NCBI RefSeq assembly: GCF_036373705.1
Contig: NC_089850.1
Span: 20,753,256-20,817,255, forward strand
From: Amia ocellicauda
Taxonomy: Eukaryota > Chordata > Actinopteri > Amiiformes > Amiidae
Length of the DNA: 64,000 nt
Direction of reading: 5' to 3'
Position numbers and translations under genes: made by a program. The stretch's first letter is position 1; every line of letters starts with the position of its first letter. The notes below the pieces were generated by a model. The model was given only the letters and a program-made list of their open reading frames with translations, ran no database searches and was not told the origin of the DNA. Below are positions 1 to 12,900 of this stretch, one piece after another.

Positions 1-290
1 TGTGTAAAGAAGAGAACCAGGAGTGATTTCTGGTCTTTATGAGCTGTAATTCACTGGGTGTCAAGTGGGCTGCTGCGCCTGTTCAGGGCAGCCTGAGGAA
101 TATGCATCTCTTTGCCCATCTCGACCCTTGTCCTAGCTGTGCTTTACTGAACTGCTTAATTGGAAACTCAACTAGTACTGCTTAATTGCATATGTCATCA
201 CTGGCCAACTGTTAAACAATGCAAGATATTTTCGATATCAAATGAGCAAGAAATGAAAGAAGGTAAAGGAGAGCTGGCGATGGTACCCAC

Positions 291-3200
291 GTCCAGTTTG
301 CCGCCACCTCTCCCATCCAGGTAACTGAAGTGCGATGCTAGGACCTCTCTGAGCTGCTTGATTTTCTTCTCGTTGGGTTGCAGCAGAACCGCCTGGAAGT
401 TGACTGGGAGGCCATACCTGAGTGGGGAACAGATGCATTATGGGGGGGAGTGAGGGGTTGGATGATACTGGCAATATGTTTTCACAGTGTTGATGTGTTG
501 CTGCTGCAGATGTGCTCCACTCTTCTTCCCTCTCAGTGCTATTAAAATCCAGTTATTGTCACAGAAATGTGTACTAATTTTTCAGGAGGCAAAACCAGAA
601 AAATGCAATAATCCCCCATAAAAGAAGTGTCATACAGGGGCAATTTGTTTGTTTTTTAATTAGATTCTTCCCCACAACTTACAAGTTGTAATATTCTATA
701 AATGGTAATATAAACTGAATTAACTTGATTACATAAGTGTCCACTCCTCTTTTAATAGCAATCTTAAATTAGGTAAGGTGTAAGCAATCTCCTACAAAAG
801 TGGCCTCCCCCTGTTAAATTGTAGTGATTCACATGACTTCAAGATCAATTCTGCAGTGCCTGTAGGCTCCCTGTGGTGGATCGTACATTTCAAAGCACTC
901 GACTCAATCGTGATCGCAAAAGAGGTGTCAAATGAACTCCAGATCAAAGTTGTTAAAAGGCACAGCGTAGGGGATGAGTATAAAATAAATATATCACAGG
1001 CATTGGACCACAGTCAAGATTATAAAGAAGTGGAAGGTGTATGGAACCATCAAGATCCTGCCTAGATGAGGCTGTCCCTCAAACTGTGATGACCAAGCAA
1101 GGAGAATTGGCCACTGTCAACTTTGAAAGCAGTACTGACTCAACAAAATCCCAAGCACTCCACAAATCTAGTCTGTATGGTAGGGTGGAAAGAAGGAAGT
1201 AATTACTCATGAAAGCCCACGTTGAATAAGGTTGGATTTAAAAAAAATAAAAATAAACTCTAGAGACTGAGTAGCCATGTGGCAAATAGTTTGGTGGTCT
1301 GACAAATCAAAATAGAACTTCTTGGCCTAAATGCCAATCATTATGTTCGGTGCAAACACAATGCATCACCCAAGGAGCACCTCCTGTGAATTCAGGGCTA
1401 AAACCCATGTAGACGCGTGTTATGTTGCAGCGGCCGGGCAGTGTACCTCAACACAGATTCCACAAACACCCGAAGACCCTTCATGTGGATCCAGGCAACA
1501 AACACCTCGCTGAAATTAACCTTCAGCCATCGCAGGAGGGGGCCCTGTGAACAGATGGTGAGAGAGTGGTGGACAGAAGCTTTAGATCCATTAATAATAC
1601 AGAATTAAGATTTTATCTCAGGATATGACTGTCACTGTCCAGATCCTGAGATGGATGATGATCTAAAGTGGTCATGGCTTCGACAAACCACTGATTGTTT
1701 CTAGGCTTGGCTTTCCCCCGTGTTGTTTCCATAACTCCTGTGTTCACCCCCGACTGCGTAGGGGCAGAGTGGGACGGCCGCCTCACTCACGTATTGCTGC
1801 TTCTGCTCCGTGGTGAAACGTGTGATCTCTTCCTTCTCTGCCTCCAGTTCTGCCTCATCGTAGCTGAATTCACGTACTATAAACCTGCAGACAAGGGAAC
1901 ACAGGCTCTGTGGGAGTTTAAGGGGCTTTTTGACCACTATGAGAGGCCACCTTCACAGCAAAGCAACATGAATGGCAACTAAAATGATTTTATTTTCCTT
2001 TTGGAGTGGAGTGTTTTAAGGGTTTGTCTCACATGGCGTTAACCATGGTGTTTTAAGTCGGTGCTGTGAATAAAGATACTCTTGATTGACCACAAGGGGC
2101 CGAGGCTTACTTGTTTTCCCTGGCCTTCACTCGGAAGTCAGCAACCACCTTTTTGAACAGTGTGACAGTGAAGAGCCCTCCGTCTGAGTCCTCTGTGATT
2201 TTCCTGCAGAGCAGAGCACATTCAGGTGAGCATGACCACACACCAATGCCATACAGAGTGATGTGCAAATAATCAGCAGAAACAGTTACTGCACACTTGC
2301 TGGCAAACCACAGTCCTACATTGTGATGAGAATCTGCACTGAAGGAGGCAGTTTTGAGGGCTATTATATCCTTTGATTATTAAGATTAATCTTATACCAT
2401 CAAACAGGTGTTACAATTGCAAGCAGGCTGATGTCTGCTACTGAAATGTGAATATTTTCTGCAAAATGAAGAATGCACTAATCTCCACTCCCCATCATGG
2501 TACTGAAATGCTATCTCCTAGGAATGAACACCTGACTGTCCTCGGGTGTCTTATGTACTTACTTTGTTGACCGCGGCACTACGAGTTCAGACAGAGATTC
2601 GTAGGTCTTTTCCCAAGTGGTGTCTTGTGTCCTGCAAACCCAGGAAACAATTGAAAGGCATAAAAAATGATATCCCTTTTGCAGTTACAAAATATGATAT
2701 AAACAACAACTAGCAACCATCTATGCTTCTGGGAGTGAGAATTATAATAGATTAATAAAGATGTAAAGATAGATTAATTATAACAGGAAAAATAATAGAT
2801 TTACAAATTCTCTTGCCCTGTCCTCACTTCTGTGAAAAGTGGTACAGTAATACAAGCCTTCGGTGGATTTCCACAGTGTGGGGGTGCAGACAGATTATTA
2901 AATACCCCATGTCAAATTGCAGCATGTACCTGGGCACAACCACAAGCAGAGTGGTCAAGTATTCTGAGTCGAGCACAAAATCGTCCTTCTTGACGATGTC
3001 GGTCAGTGTTCGCGTTAAAAGGTTCCCTCTGGCAATAGGAAAAGACCACCGGTTACAGAGAACAGGAGACATATCCTCACACAGGGAGATGCAATCACTG
3101 GTTTATAATTTAATTTTGTTATGTCTTTCAAACTGGAATGGCAGAAGCATTGGTTTCACCAGCACAAACAAAAGAAACTTAATTGGTTTGGTTCTGTTGT

Positions 3201-4334
3201 TGGGGGGCTAATCGTCGATAAAGTTAAAACCATAATAGATTAAACATTGCTTTTGCCAGTATGGTTTGGTGCAAAGCAGTTAGGACGGGAGACTCACACT
3301 GCTTTCCTCTCGGCCGCCTGCAGATTCCCCTTCAATCGGTTGTACGCCTCCATCTGCGATTTCAGCTCTCCATCAATCTGAGAAACTTGCTGGACAGCAG
3401 AAGACAATGCATTCTGTTAACTTCATTAACCAAAAGAATACATTAATGGATCTATTTGATGAGCTTGACGGTATGTGTATAGCCAATTACATAATGCTTT
3501 CTTTTCAGGACAGTCCCTCAGAAGCTGGAACTGGAAACGGCAAAACCCAGAAAGGAAAATGCAGAGTGACTGTGTGTATGAGAGCCAGATTCACTTATAC
3601 TAATGGTAATTGAGAACTATGTGAAGGTGTTCCCTTATGAAAGTTTAACCACAGTAAATTGGCACAGTAATTAAGCAGTGTCCCCATGGTGTGCCTATAG
3701 ACTTCCCATCATGCACGTGCAGACAGACGCTCACCTTGGAGATGATTTCTGCCAGGCCCTTCAATGGCTGTTTGATCGGGTACTTGGCCATGTCCCATTG
3801 AAAGTTAGTGAGGTACGTCACCAGATCGACTACAACAAGAAACACAAAGACTGTGTGGGCATGGACTGTACTGCACAGATGAATTTCACATAGCACACAA
3901 GCACACGTCTGAAAAAACTCCCCAAATGCACGAAACTCTCATCAGGGTGTTTCTTTTACTGGCAAAAAACAAATTCTTTAGCACAGAGTACAATGCGACC
4001 TAAGAGTTGATCATCTTTAAGGCAACATTATCAACCTGTAACATAAAACACCTTAAAGTGGCAGATCTGTTTTTAAAACCAGGAGCCACACAGAAAACAG
4101 GTGTGTGCAAAAGGGAAAAAGAAAAAAGCACTGGGGACAGTGTTCTCCAGTGGAGACGGTTACCATCAGCAGTGGTCACTGTTTTCCTTCACTGATTCTC
4201 TCTCCATTTGCATCTGATCATTCAATCATTCATTAATTTATTCTCCACCAGACAACACATTGCCGGAGGCTGTGAGGCACAGTTTTAAAAGCGCAACATG
4301 CCCACAACAGCAGGTGTCCAAACAAAGGTCCGAG

Positions 4335-4372
<38 letters not shown>

Positions 4373-6636
4373 CAAATGAAACACAAACACAGCAGCACAC
4401 CAAAGGCATGCAGAACCTCAGCAAAGACAAAATACCCATCAGGGCCTGAAAGTACATTTTCTTGGGCGTTTGGCTTTCCTGCATCTTTTTCGGTCCTAAG
4501 AGGAGGAACATGAGGTCAGAGAACAGGCTGGATGTGCAGTTTTATCACATGAAGAAAGAACGTGTCCATCATGTGTGCTACATGCTCCTGCTGTTAGTGA
4601 GAGAATGGGGGGATGTGCCCGGAGGCTCCCAGCTGCACTCACCGCCATTGGCCAGCAGGTTTTCCTGAAACTTTTCATTAGAGTCTTCCATAACCTGACA
4701 CATGCACTGGGACGTCTTCTTCAGTACGCTGCAGAGATCAAATATCACTTAATTCCAACCTTTTGCTAGACAGCATTTGACATAAAAAATCAGTTCTATT
4801 AAAATGTCAAAAAAACGTATTAAGCCTTATTGTGTGTCTTGTCTTGTACTGTAAACTCAGCATGCTTAGAGGGAACATTTGGGGATACAGCAAGTCTTGA
4901 AGGCCACTGATACTCAGCACAAGATATTCCATAAACAGCAGTTACTTGGAGACATATATTTGGACTATAATCATGATAATAACTATCAATACAACTGGTC
5001 CAAGGGTTAACAACTGGCTACAAGTCAGTAATATGGTCAGCAAGAGCACCGATGTGGCTGTGTGTGTAAGGTGTGCTGTAATGCTTGTAAGAAATGTAGT
5101 GAAGCTGGAGGTTTTCTGAATCGCACTTCAGTCCCCTGTTGCCCAGAGTAAGAGACCTGTGACCTCCGAGTCCTTTTATCTCATTAACCTGTATCTGAAG
5201 TGGCGTTGTCATGTGCCATGTTTTCTTTCAACCTGCTGGTGCTGAACGTAGGGAGCAAAATTTCCTCACACTTTTCATTATTAATTCTCTAGGAATTCAA
5301 TATCAGCGGGCCTGGACTCAACTGACAGACTCCACCGCTGTGCTCGCTTCGACAAGGACAAATGAGAGCAGCTTCACGTCGGCCCCTGTTCCGGAGCCAC
5401 TATTTTGGCAAGAGTTGAACTTAGACCTCGCTTGGAAATCCAGCCTGCCGTCCTGCTGACTGCTATCAATTACTGATGTGAGGGTAATACTGCAACTCTA
5501 CACTGTGGCTGCCTCTGGGGGACTGGCCTCGGAGAGCTGCCACAGAAGAGGAGTGTCTTCAGGAGCTCTAGACACACACATGCACTCGCGCACACACTCA
5601 CATGGAGAAGCACACACACGCATGCACAAGCACACACACACTTGTTCCAGGTGGAATCCAGACTGAACTACCAATTAATTGACCTGCCTCCTCACTCCCA
5701 ATATTAGTTGCTGAGCTCAGATGTGGGTGCTAATGTGTAAGCGATTGCTGGTAAATATTATCAATGTGGTTGTTCTCTTTTTGGTTTGTTGGGTTACTGT
5801 CATCTTTGTGTGAGAATAGTTTTTTTTATGTCAACATGCAAGCATTTTTTTAAATTCCCCCTGTGGTTCTTGAATTGCAACACGTTCATACCTGATCAGT
5901 TGCACTAGGAAAGTTTCTGAGTAAGAGACACTAATTACAAACAGCTCTTGTATCTGTAGGGAGTAAATAAAGATCATTATCCCTTTTTAGCAAACGAGGG
6001 GCCAGACTGAATGAAAACCCGCCTGCCAAATGCAAACGACACCCCAGTACATGATGCCTTGTGAGGGAGGGAGCAGCCTCTGACAAAGGCTGGGGTTTGT
6101 AATTTGACTACAAGTGGGAAGGTGAAAGTCACTTTTAAAGCCAAGAATGAGTTTTGTTTCACCTCTCAACATGGGAGTCCAGTTGCCCCAGCTCATCTGA
6201 GAGCTTGACGAGGAGATCCAAGGTCCCTACCTGTGAGACAATGGAAACATGCATTCATTATGTGGGGGGGTGGGGGGTGTAACTGTTTTTTGTGCATTAA
6301 TAGGAAGAACAAGAACAACGTGAGGAGGGGGAGGAGAAGAACAAAAGAAAATCAGAATAATTAAAGTTTTGAGGAACCGAGTGAAAACTAAAGTAGTAGG
6401 GAAATCACAACTAAAAGAGACCATACAAACCCAATGTCCCCCCGAAAACAAACAACAAACCAAGCCATACGCTAATGGTAGACTGCAGGGAAAGGTTGTG
6501 TGAGTACCTGCAGATCAGGTATTGGGAATTTGAAATTACTAGACATGTTGGCTTTAGTCGTCTCGTGTAGCATTTTCTCCAGATTCTCTTCACTGGTATT
6601 GTCAATGGGAGCAGATATTAACCAGTACTGCGCCAT
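291..6636 (-). CDS. atp6v1c2: V-type proton ATPase subunit C (C2-like), 3' end missing
   Basis: Subunit C of the cytosolic V1 sector of the vacuolar H+-ATPase. It bridges the peripheral stators to V1 and leaves during reversible V1/Vo disassembly. Exons in transcript order, all in frame: 6508-6636, 6163-6230, 4643-4728, 3735-3829, 3298-3389, 2930-3028, 2563-2631, 2111-2203, 1791-1884, 1447-1544, 291-417 (350 codons). The start is the ATG giving [12 protein letters not shown], matching the family's M-EFWLISAP start. Further landmarks are [44 protein letters not shown] and [15 protein letters not shown]. Family length is about 382 aa, so one exon of about 31 codons should lie left of base 1; I do not find it in 1-290. 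GGLFTVTLF and KQQY favour the C2 paralogue over C1, as does the head-to-head position with nol10. The 291 boundary rests on a GTGGGT donor and exact length agreement with the mammalian exon (42 codons). Introns hold a (TA)n tract and a Tc1 relic. Confidence 0.93.
700..1400 (+). mobile_element. Decayed Tc1/mariner transposon relic in an atp6v1c2 intron
   Basis: On the plus strand, 1000-1390 carries a recognisable but broken Tc1 transposase sequence. Landmarks are 'AAGAAGTGGAAGGTGTATGG' near 1027, 'CCTAGATGAGGCTGTCCCTC' near 1062, 'TGTATGGTAGGGTGG' near 1173, 'TAGCCATGTGGCAAA' near 1271 and 'AGAACTTCTTGGCCTAAATG' near 1314. Stops and indels interrupt it. The left part, 727-755 (TTGATTACATAAGTGTCCACTCC), resembles the ends of the 'ATAAGTATTCACCCC' Tc1 family. 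Its C-terminal half and right inverted repeat are missing. It lies opposite to the host gene and ends about 50 bp from the donor of the exon at 1447-1544. Confidence 0.75.
4336..4371. repeat. (TA)18 microsatellite
   Basis: Uninterrupted alternating TA tract in an atp6v1c2 intron. Confidence 0.98.
5565..5645. repeat. Imperfect (CA)n-rich tract
   Basis: CACACA runs broken by ATG, GCG and TCA units, typical of a decayed CA microsatellite in an atp6v1c2 intron. Confidence 0.85.
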
Positions 6637-6659
6637 TTGCTCCACGTCTATGGTCTTCA

Positions 6660-8390
6660 CTGCTAGGAAACTCTCCTACGAAGAGATCAGAAGGGAAAAT
6701 AAAATAACATTGGCACCCTGTCACTATCCTCTAATATCTAAATGTAGGCTTTTATTACCTCATTTGCTTCTGAAATATGTTGAACTGTAAAGGAAACCCT
6801 GCGTCTTTGAATTAAACTCATACACGACTCATACTTAGCTCCGTCTGGTGTTTGAAAGACCTACACCGTGGGGTTGCTGCCGGTATTAGCACAATGGGGA
6901 CTACTGCCGGCCCAGAGGTGGACAAGGGGAGGAGAATGACCACATAATGTTTATACATAGTTGGGTGTGTTAGGGAGGGTTTGTGTTGCTGTCCTGTGTT
7001 CCTCCTTCCCTCTGTACTGACCTTTGTTTGTCTCACCCTAGAAAGTGTCTGATATAACCTCCCTAACTTTCCCCTCAGTGTATCTCAGAGAACAGCCTCC
7101 AGTAAAAGTGGGGGAGGGCAAGTGCAGAATAAAGAAAGGTGTGATCTATAGTCTGAGGGCGCCATAACTATAAAACTTATATATCTTATATATCTTATTA
7201 CATTAGTCACTTTTATGAGATATAGATGATCTCCCAGTTATCAGAACCTTTTGAACACATGGATGTGTAATTTATAAAATTGTTATTCGGGATCTATGTT
7301 TAATTCTACATTTATTTCCCCATTGATCCTCCATGGACCCCCTGGTCCTACCCCATGGGCCCCTTGGAGGAACCCAGGTTAATAACCCCTTCTCTAGAAG
7401 ATCAGTATCTCCACAATATCACTGCCTTGGTGATCCCTTTGTTGTATCCAGTTTAATTCCACATATTTAGACTACTGATAGATTATAATAAAATATGTTT
7501 TCAATTTCCCAGTGAACATTACAGTGGCTGAGCTCCTCAATACCACAAGGAGACGATGACCTTAACCGCCAGGTGCGGATTAAACCAGTACGATAGCGAT
7601 CAACTGGCCTCTCAATCGGGTTCAATTGGAAAAGGTTGAAACGGCAGATGAGGATGAAGATACTCAAAAAGCTGTTCTCCAGTTAGTCTGCTAGGTACCT
7701 ATTCAATCTCAATGTTCGTTGACCTTTCTCAAGGATCAGTCAACCTATTTCAATCTGTAAGCGCCCTGTGCCTACCCTGCGAAAGGCGCTATACTAATTG
7801 ATTGATACTTGCTCAGTATCGGAAGAAGACAGAATTGTCTGTTTTTTTTATAAATGAAAGTTTTACTTTACAAAAGTTAATCAAGAAACTTACTTTTGTA
7901 TACGGAAAAGAAATACAAGTTATACCAAATGGAAACAAAACCAAAAAGACAACAAAAACAAAAACAAAGATGATGTCATGGAAGTCACCAAGCGTTGAAG
8001 AAGCGATTATAAAGTAATGAGCAACAGTAAACCTCCTTACCTTACTCCGCGACCAGAACAATATTTCCACACTTTAAAGAACAGTCTCCTTTTTTACTTA
8101 TTTATTCAACAAACAAAGAGCACGTTTTCTAATATTGTCTTATTGATATATGAGCCATGTGAGGCACAACCAGAATATGAGGTTATGGCAACGTCATAAC
8201 CATCATACAAATATCACTTAATTATATAGGTATTAAAACAAAATATAATTGTACCTTTAGATGCTGTGTCTTGCCTTCATGTCCTCATAAAATCCAGTTC
8301 CAGCGCCTTGGAAAAACTTTGCACAAGTACTGACTGAACTGAAATAATGAAATAAGGTCCACATGAGACCTCGATGCTGCTGTATTTCAC
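6660..8390 (-). other. First (5' UTR) intron of atp6v1c2, with a SINE-like fragment
   Basis: No coding exon is seen. The right part, about 7500-7805, ends in a tail typical of fish short retroelements: 'GTAAGCGCC' then 'AAAGGCGCTATA' then short ATTG repeats. About 7310-7390 is a CCATGG/CCCCTTGG-rich block of unknown origin. The rest is AT-rich and unremarkable. Confidence 0.4.
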
Positions 8391-8440
8391 CTGAGCGCCT
8401 CTCTCTGCTCTCCCCACGGAGCGGTGTGTCTCTGGAGCGG
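8391..8440 (-). promoter_or_regulatory. atp6v1c2: Probable 5' UTR exon and promoter of atp6v1c2
   Basis: Read on the minus strand, a GC-rich segment ends in GGCGCTCAG followed by a GTGAAA donor at 8390, with the AT-rich TATA-like run ATATATTAG just upstream at about 8455-8463. It would splice to an acceptor at about 6660, 23 nt before the start ATG. The start of transcription is a guess; only the donor and TATA-like sequence are visible. Confidence 0.35.
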
Positions 8441-8903
8441 AGTGGAGGCTGTTCTAATATATTACATCACCCACACAGCTTCGCAGGTAAGGGGTGGGGG
8501 GGTTGTAACGTGGTCCTCTCACCTGTCGCTGGGTGTGTCTTTCGTCATATGTTCAATAAGCGGGTCTGCGTGTGTGTTATAGCGCCGCACAGACTTCTTC
8601 CCTGCGGTCTCGTAACAAAGGCACCTCTCGTGGCACAGAATCTCTATTCTCTATTCTTTCGAACAAGCCTCTAAAGTTCGAAACGGTGTTTTTATTGAGT
8701 GGCATTGTTTCACGACGTGGTGCAATCATTGCTCTGCAATTTTATTTACCGGTACATTCTTAGCCTACTTTTCACTTTCTTGCATTCAACAAGTAACTGT
8801 ACACTCAGTATACAAGTAGAGAAAAGGTTAAGTGCATTATGTATAGGCTGCCTGTGACGGCGACACACCTGTGACACTATAACAGCCATTGTGAAAGGAC
8901 AGT

Positions 8904-8930
<27 letters not shown>
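8904..8930. repeat. (TG)n microsatellite
   Basis: Thirteen uninterrupted TG units in the atp6v1c2-nol10 interval. Flanking copies of 'AGCTGTCTTTCACA' and 'AACTGTCCTTCACA' suggest a local duplication. Confidence 0.95.
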
Positions 8931-8934
<4 letters not shown>

Positions 8935-9458
8935 GCTGTCTTTCACAACAAGTACAGTGTGTGTAATAACTGTCCTTCACAAACATTACAGTCAACAATG
9001 GGCTGAGGGAAGGAGTCTTAGAGGACAGTCCAAATAAAAACATGCCAATAACAATAACAGTGCAGTCCGTCATGCACCCCGCATATGCCGGACACTAAAT
9101 ATTTATACTGTTTCCCGATGAGAGAATGCAGTTTTTAAGAAGATTAATATAATCCAATGTTAATGAAACTGGTGTCCATATTTTTATTGTAGATCATTGG
9201 TAGATGGGTGTAGCCCTTTACAGTTTTATCTCTAGGACTGAATCAGAAAAGCTATCACTGATAGTTTAATTAACCATATATATTAAAATAAATGAATAAA
9301 CTAATTAAACTTCTTCAACTAAAATGTTGAAATCCTATTATAGCTATGCATTTATGTATTTATGTATCTCACCTAGAATGCCACAATATACACAGACAAA
9401 TAATGTAAGAGGTGTTAATACACAAGTAACCAAGAATTTATGGAGCACTATGACACAT

Positions 9459-9696
9459 TTTAAAATAAATACACAAAGAAAATCATAAATTAACGAATGA
9501 ATGAATTAATGAACGAATACATACATACATTTAAATAAATTAATACATAAATACATTAATACATAAATAAACGATGCAATAAATACATTAATAATGTAAC
9601 AATGATAATTTATTTGAACATGTATTTATTGATTTAAAAAAATATGTATTTATTAATTTATTTAATTATTCTTTTCTCTGTGTATTCATTTTTAGT
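9459..9696. mobile_element. AT-rich hairpin, MITE-like repeat
   Basis: The left arm (TTAAAATAAATACACAAAGA at 9460) and the reverse complement of the right arm (AAAATGAATACACAGAGAAA, from about 9695 back) match with few changes. The centre is made of ATAAATACATTAAT units. The whole can fold into a long imperfect hairpin, as non-autonomous DNA transposons do. No target-site duplication was confirmed. Confidence 0.5.
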
Positions 9697-9759
9697 TTTG
9701 GCCTGGATTATCCTCCATACGAATTAGGCATTGGAATTACAAATGATCATTATTACATT

Positions 9760-9984
9760 ATACACTGTATCCCAGGCGGAACTACAGTGCCGCTGCCGGA
9801 CTCTGTACGGAACAATGCGCCGCTGCACGCACTTCCGGGTGCGCCGCCGGAATCCCTCCGACTGGAAAGCGTGTTTGGCTTTTACAACGTGGGCCAGCGC
9901 TGGAGGACGGGCGAGATTGCGCTGAACATTTCCCAAGTTTACGTCTATTATTATGAATGAGCTGCTTTACTGAGGGGCTTCAGG
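9760..9984 (+). promoter_or_regulatory. nol10: nol10 promoter and 5' UTR
   Basis: GC/CpG-rich block against an AT-rich background. It carries an ETS-type ACTTCCGG site at 9831-9838 and an AACTACAGTGCC motif near 9780, of the kind seen in housekeeping promoters. No TATA box is seen. The transcription start is not defined by the sequence. Confidence 0.55.
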
Positions 9985-12900
9985 ATGCAGATTTCCAGTG
10001 TTAACGACGTGAAGATTTATAATTTGAGCTACGGAAAATCATTGCCGGAGGTACGAGCAAGAAAACCCACTCAGCATACCGACACGATGCCCAGTTTCCC
10101 TAGTTATACATTTCAACTAGTAGTAGCTGTACGAGATGAGAGTTAGGCCGGAATTACAGCAGCAATATTCTGTCTTGGGATAGTGAGGTGTTAGTGACAT
10201 GTTTATTTGTGGCCAATTTATATTGATGTTCTTCAATGTGAGAGGCTGCTGGATAACTTGTTCTGCTTTGTGTCGAGAATTGTAAAGTGTCGTGAACTCA
10301 ATCTTTCTCTCATCTGCAGTGGCTCTCAGACAGGAAGAAACGGGCTTTACAGAAGAAAGATGTCGGTGAGTGTGTCAGCACTGTCAGTTTAAAACTGAAG
10401 TACAACAGCGATCAGTCATGAGAAAATCACCAAAACACGAGTTCTAGTGATTCTAGGGAGCTTCAGATAGGAGTCTCAGCATCACAGTGTCCATCAGTAA
10501 TGCACACCTAATGCAAACCTACACAAGGTGTCAATCTTCAACAAACTAGAAATTGTTTACAAGTAGGTAAACTAGTAGTGTTTTGAGAAAAATCAGATCA
10601 AACAGAATGCACAAGGCAGAACAGCAGGGGACATGCATGCATTGCCAGTGAGATGACTGATGATCGGTTCTGTAATTTCATATATGAAAAGAGATAATAG
10701 ATGGAGTAACAGCACGGTACATTTCTTCGTAGAGGCACTCAGTGCTGCAATGCAATCCTTGTTATTCTGAATAGTTGTCTATCATATTAACATTGTTGTT
10801 GTTTCCTTACCCCCGAGACATCCGACGCAGGATCGAGCTCATCCAGGACTTCGAGATGCCCACGGTCAGCACGTCCATCAAGGTGTCCCGTGATGGGCAG
10901 TATGTGCTGGCAGCTGGTAGGTGGCGAGTGATGTCCTGGAGGAAGTCCAGAGAAGTGTGTTTTTAGCTGAAATGTAATGAAGGCTGCCTTGTTGGGGAAA
11001 AAAAGTGTAAGAATTTGCCATTTCAAGTTTATGGTTGTTAATGACTAGGTGGTCGTGTGTGGTAAATAAACATTGAGAGGGTTTTAGGTCTGTCTTTTGG
11101 AACAGTCTTCCACCCCTGCTCCTTCTGTATCATGTTCTTTGGACCCATGGTGCTTGTTACACCAGTTGTACTATGAAAAGTCCCTTTTTTAAACCCTGAA
11201 TATCCCTGAAATAATGTTCTTCCATTTAAAGACCCAACAGAGGTTTCTGGCATTATAGCGCTGCCCTTTGATCTTATTTATTCTTTATCTTCTTCTCTCT
11301 CTCTCTCTCTCCCTGTAGGCACCTACAAGCCTCGGATTCGATGCTACGACACGTATCAGTTGTCTCTGAAGTTCGAAAGATGCCTGGACTCCGATGGTAA
11401 GCACATTGTACGCGGTTCAATTATAAATGTGAAGAATTCTGTTGGAGCTCCTGGAGAGAACTGATTGGAGCTTTTTTCAGTTACATTTTAGCTCTGTGTA
11501 GCTGTTTTTTTTTCTTCAATATTTAAAAAAAAAAAAAAAGAGAGAGAGAGACAAAAAGCATTTTCAGCTCTGGACTTCAAGGTGTGGGTGACGTGTGGCC
11601 ATTCAATATGTGTAGAGACTGCGTCTCGCAGCGCCCCCGGCCATATGGGAACGAGATCCGTCTCGCAGGGGACTCTTATCAGGTTGAGCTCTCCACGCAC
11701 CTCTGGGACTCAATCCTGATTTCTGATGAAAACGCACCATCCTGAAGAAGCAGCACAGTGATTCAGTTTGAATCGCAATACAACTTCCCTTCTCGTGCTT
11801 CGACCTGCTCTCAGATTACGCGACAAACTAACAGTCTCACGCACAAATGAGATTCTGCTTGGTTTCCCACATCGTTTAGAGCAGTACTCTCACTGACCTT
11901 GTGATGATGATGTGATCTTTACTCATGAATCTTATTGCCACTAAACAACCACTCAATTTCTCTTCACAGTTGTGGCCTTTGATGTTCTGTCAGATGACTA
12001 CTCCAAGGTAAGGGCAGCTGCAAGGTAGTCCTACCCTGTAAAACAAGCCTACCTTACAGCTAGATGGTACATCACACAAGATTGTTTAGAGCCTCTGTTC
12101 TCTGTGGGGAGAACTCAGTTTGGCTTGTCCTCCTCTTAGGGAATTACATTATACAAGAATGCAAAAATCTGTAGCAGACTTGCTTTAAAACCCACAAACA
12201 CACTGAGTAACAATTATAGTCCTCTGTATCTGCCTCTTGAATGATGAATGCTCACACACTCTCCTGCTGCTGCAAACAAGTAATTTACAATTAAAGGGCC
12301 TTCATTTTCCTTTCTGGTCCCTTCTTTTCACTTGTCCGCCCTGCATAGCTGGTCTTCCTGCACTGTGACCGGTATGTGGAGTTTCATTCGCAAAATGGCT
12401 ATTATTACAAGACCAGGATCCCCAAGTTTGGCAGAGCCTTCTCCTACCACTACCCCTCGTGTGACCTGTACTTTGTGGGAGCCAGGTAAGGAGTCTAGCT
12501 TTACAGATGGGGGTGGAGTACAGTGTTGTATTCCTCCGCAGCTGTCCCAGTTCTCAGACCAGGATCTGTATGTTCTGTTAACATGCCTGCTATGAGTTTC
12601 CCTGCTCTGTCCTAGTGAGTGCATTGCTGTGTGTACTGTGCTGGGGGCACACAGTGGAAGAATAATGTCTCGGTAAGGTATTTTTCCACCCCTCATTGTT
12701 TTTCTCTGTTTTAACAGCTCAGAGGTGTTCAGACTGAACTTGGAACAAGGAAGATTTCTAAACTCCTTACAGACGGATGCTGCGTAAGTACACACTAACC
12801 ATTCAGACTCCTCTGTGTCTCGTGTCTGTTCAAGATAGTCAGTAATGGTCCTGAAGGGTCCGCAGGGGCTTCAGGTTTCTGTTCTTCAGGTTTTACCCTG

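Noticed and set aside
420-1446. Suspected loss of an atp6v1c2 exon through transposon insertion
   Set aside because: The exon was found intact at 1447-1544 ([13 protein letters not shown]), in phase with both neighbours.
12328-12795. 155-codon minus-strand open frame
   Set aside because: It is antisense to nol10 exons 6 and 7, which are well supported on the plus strand.
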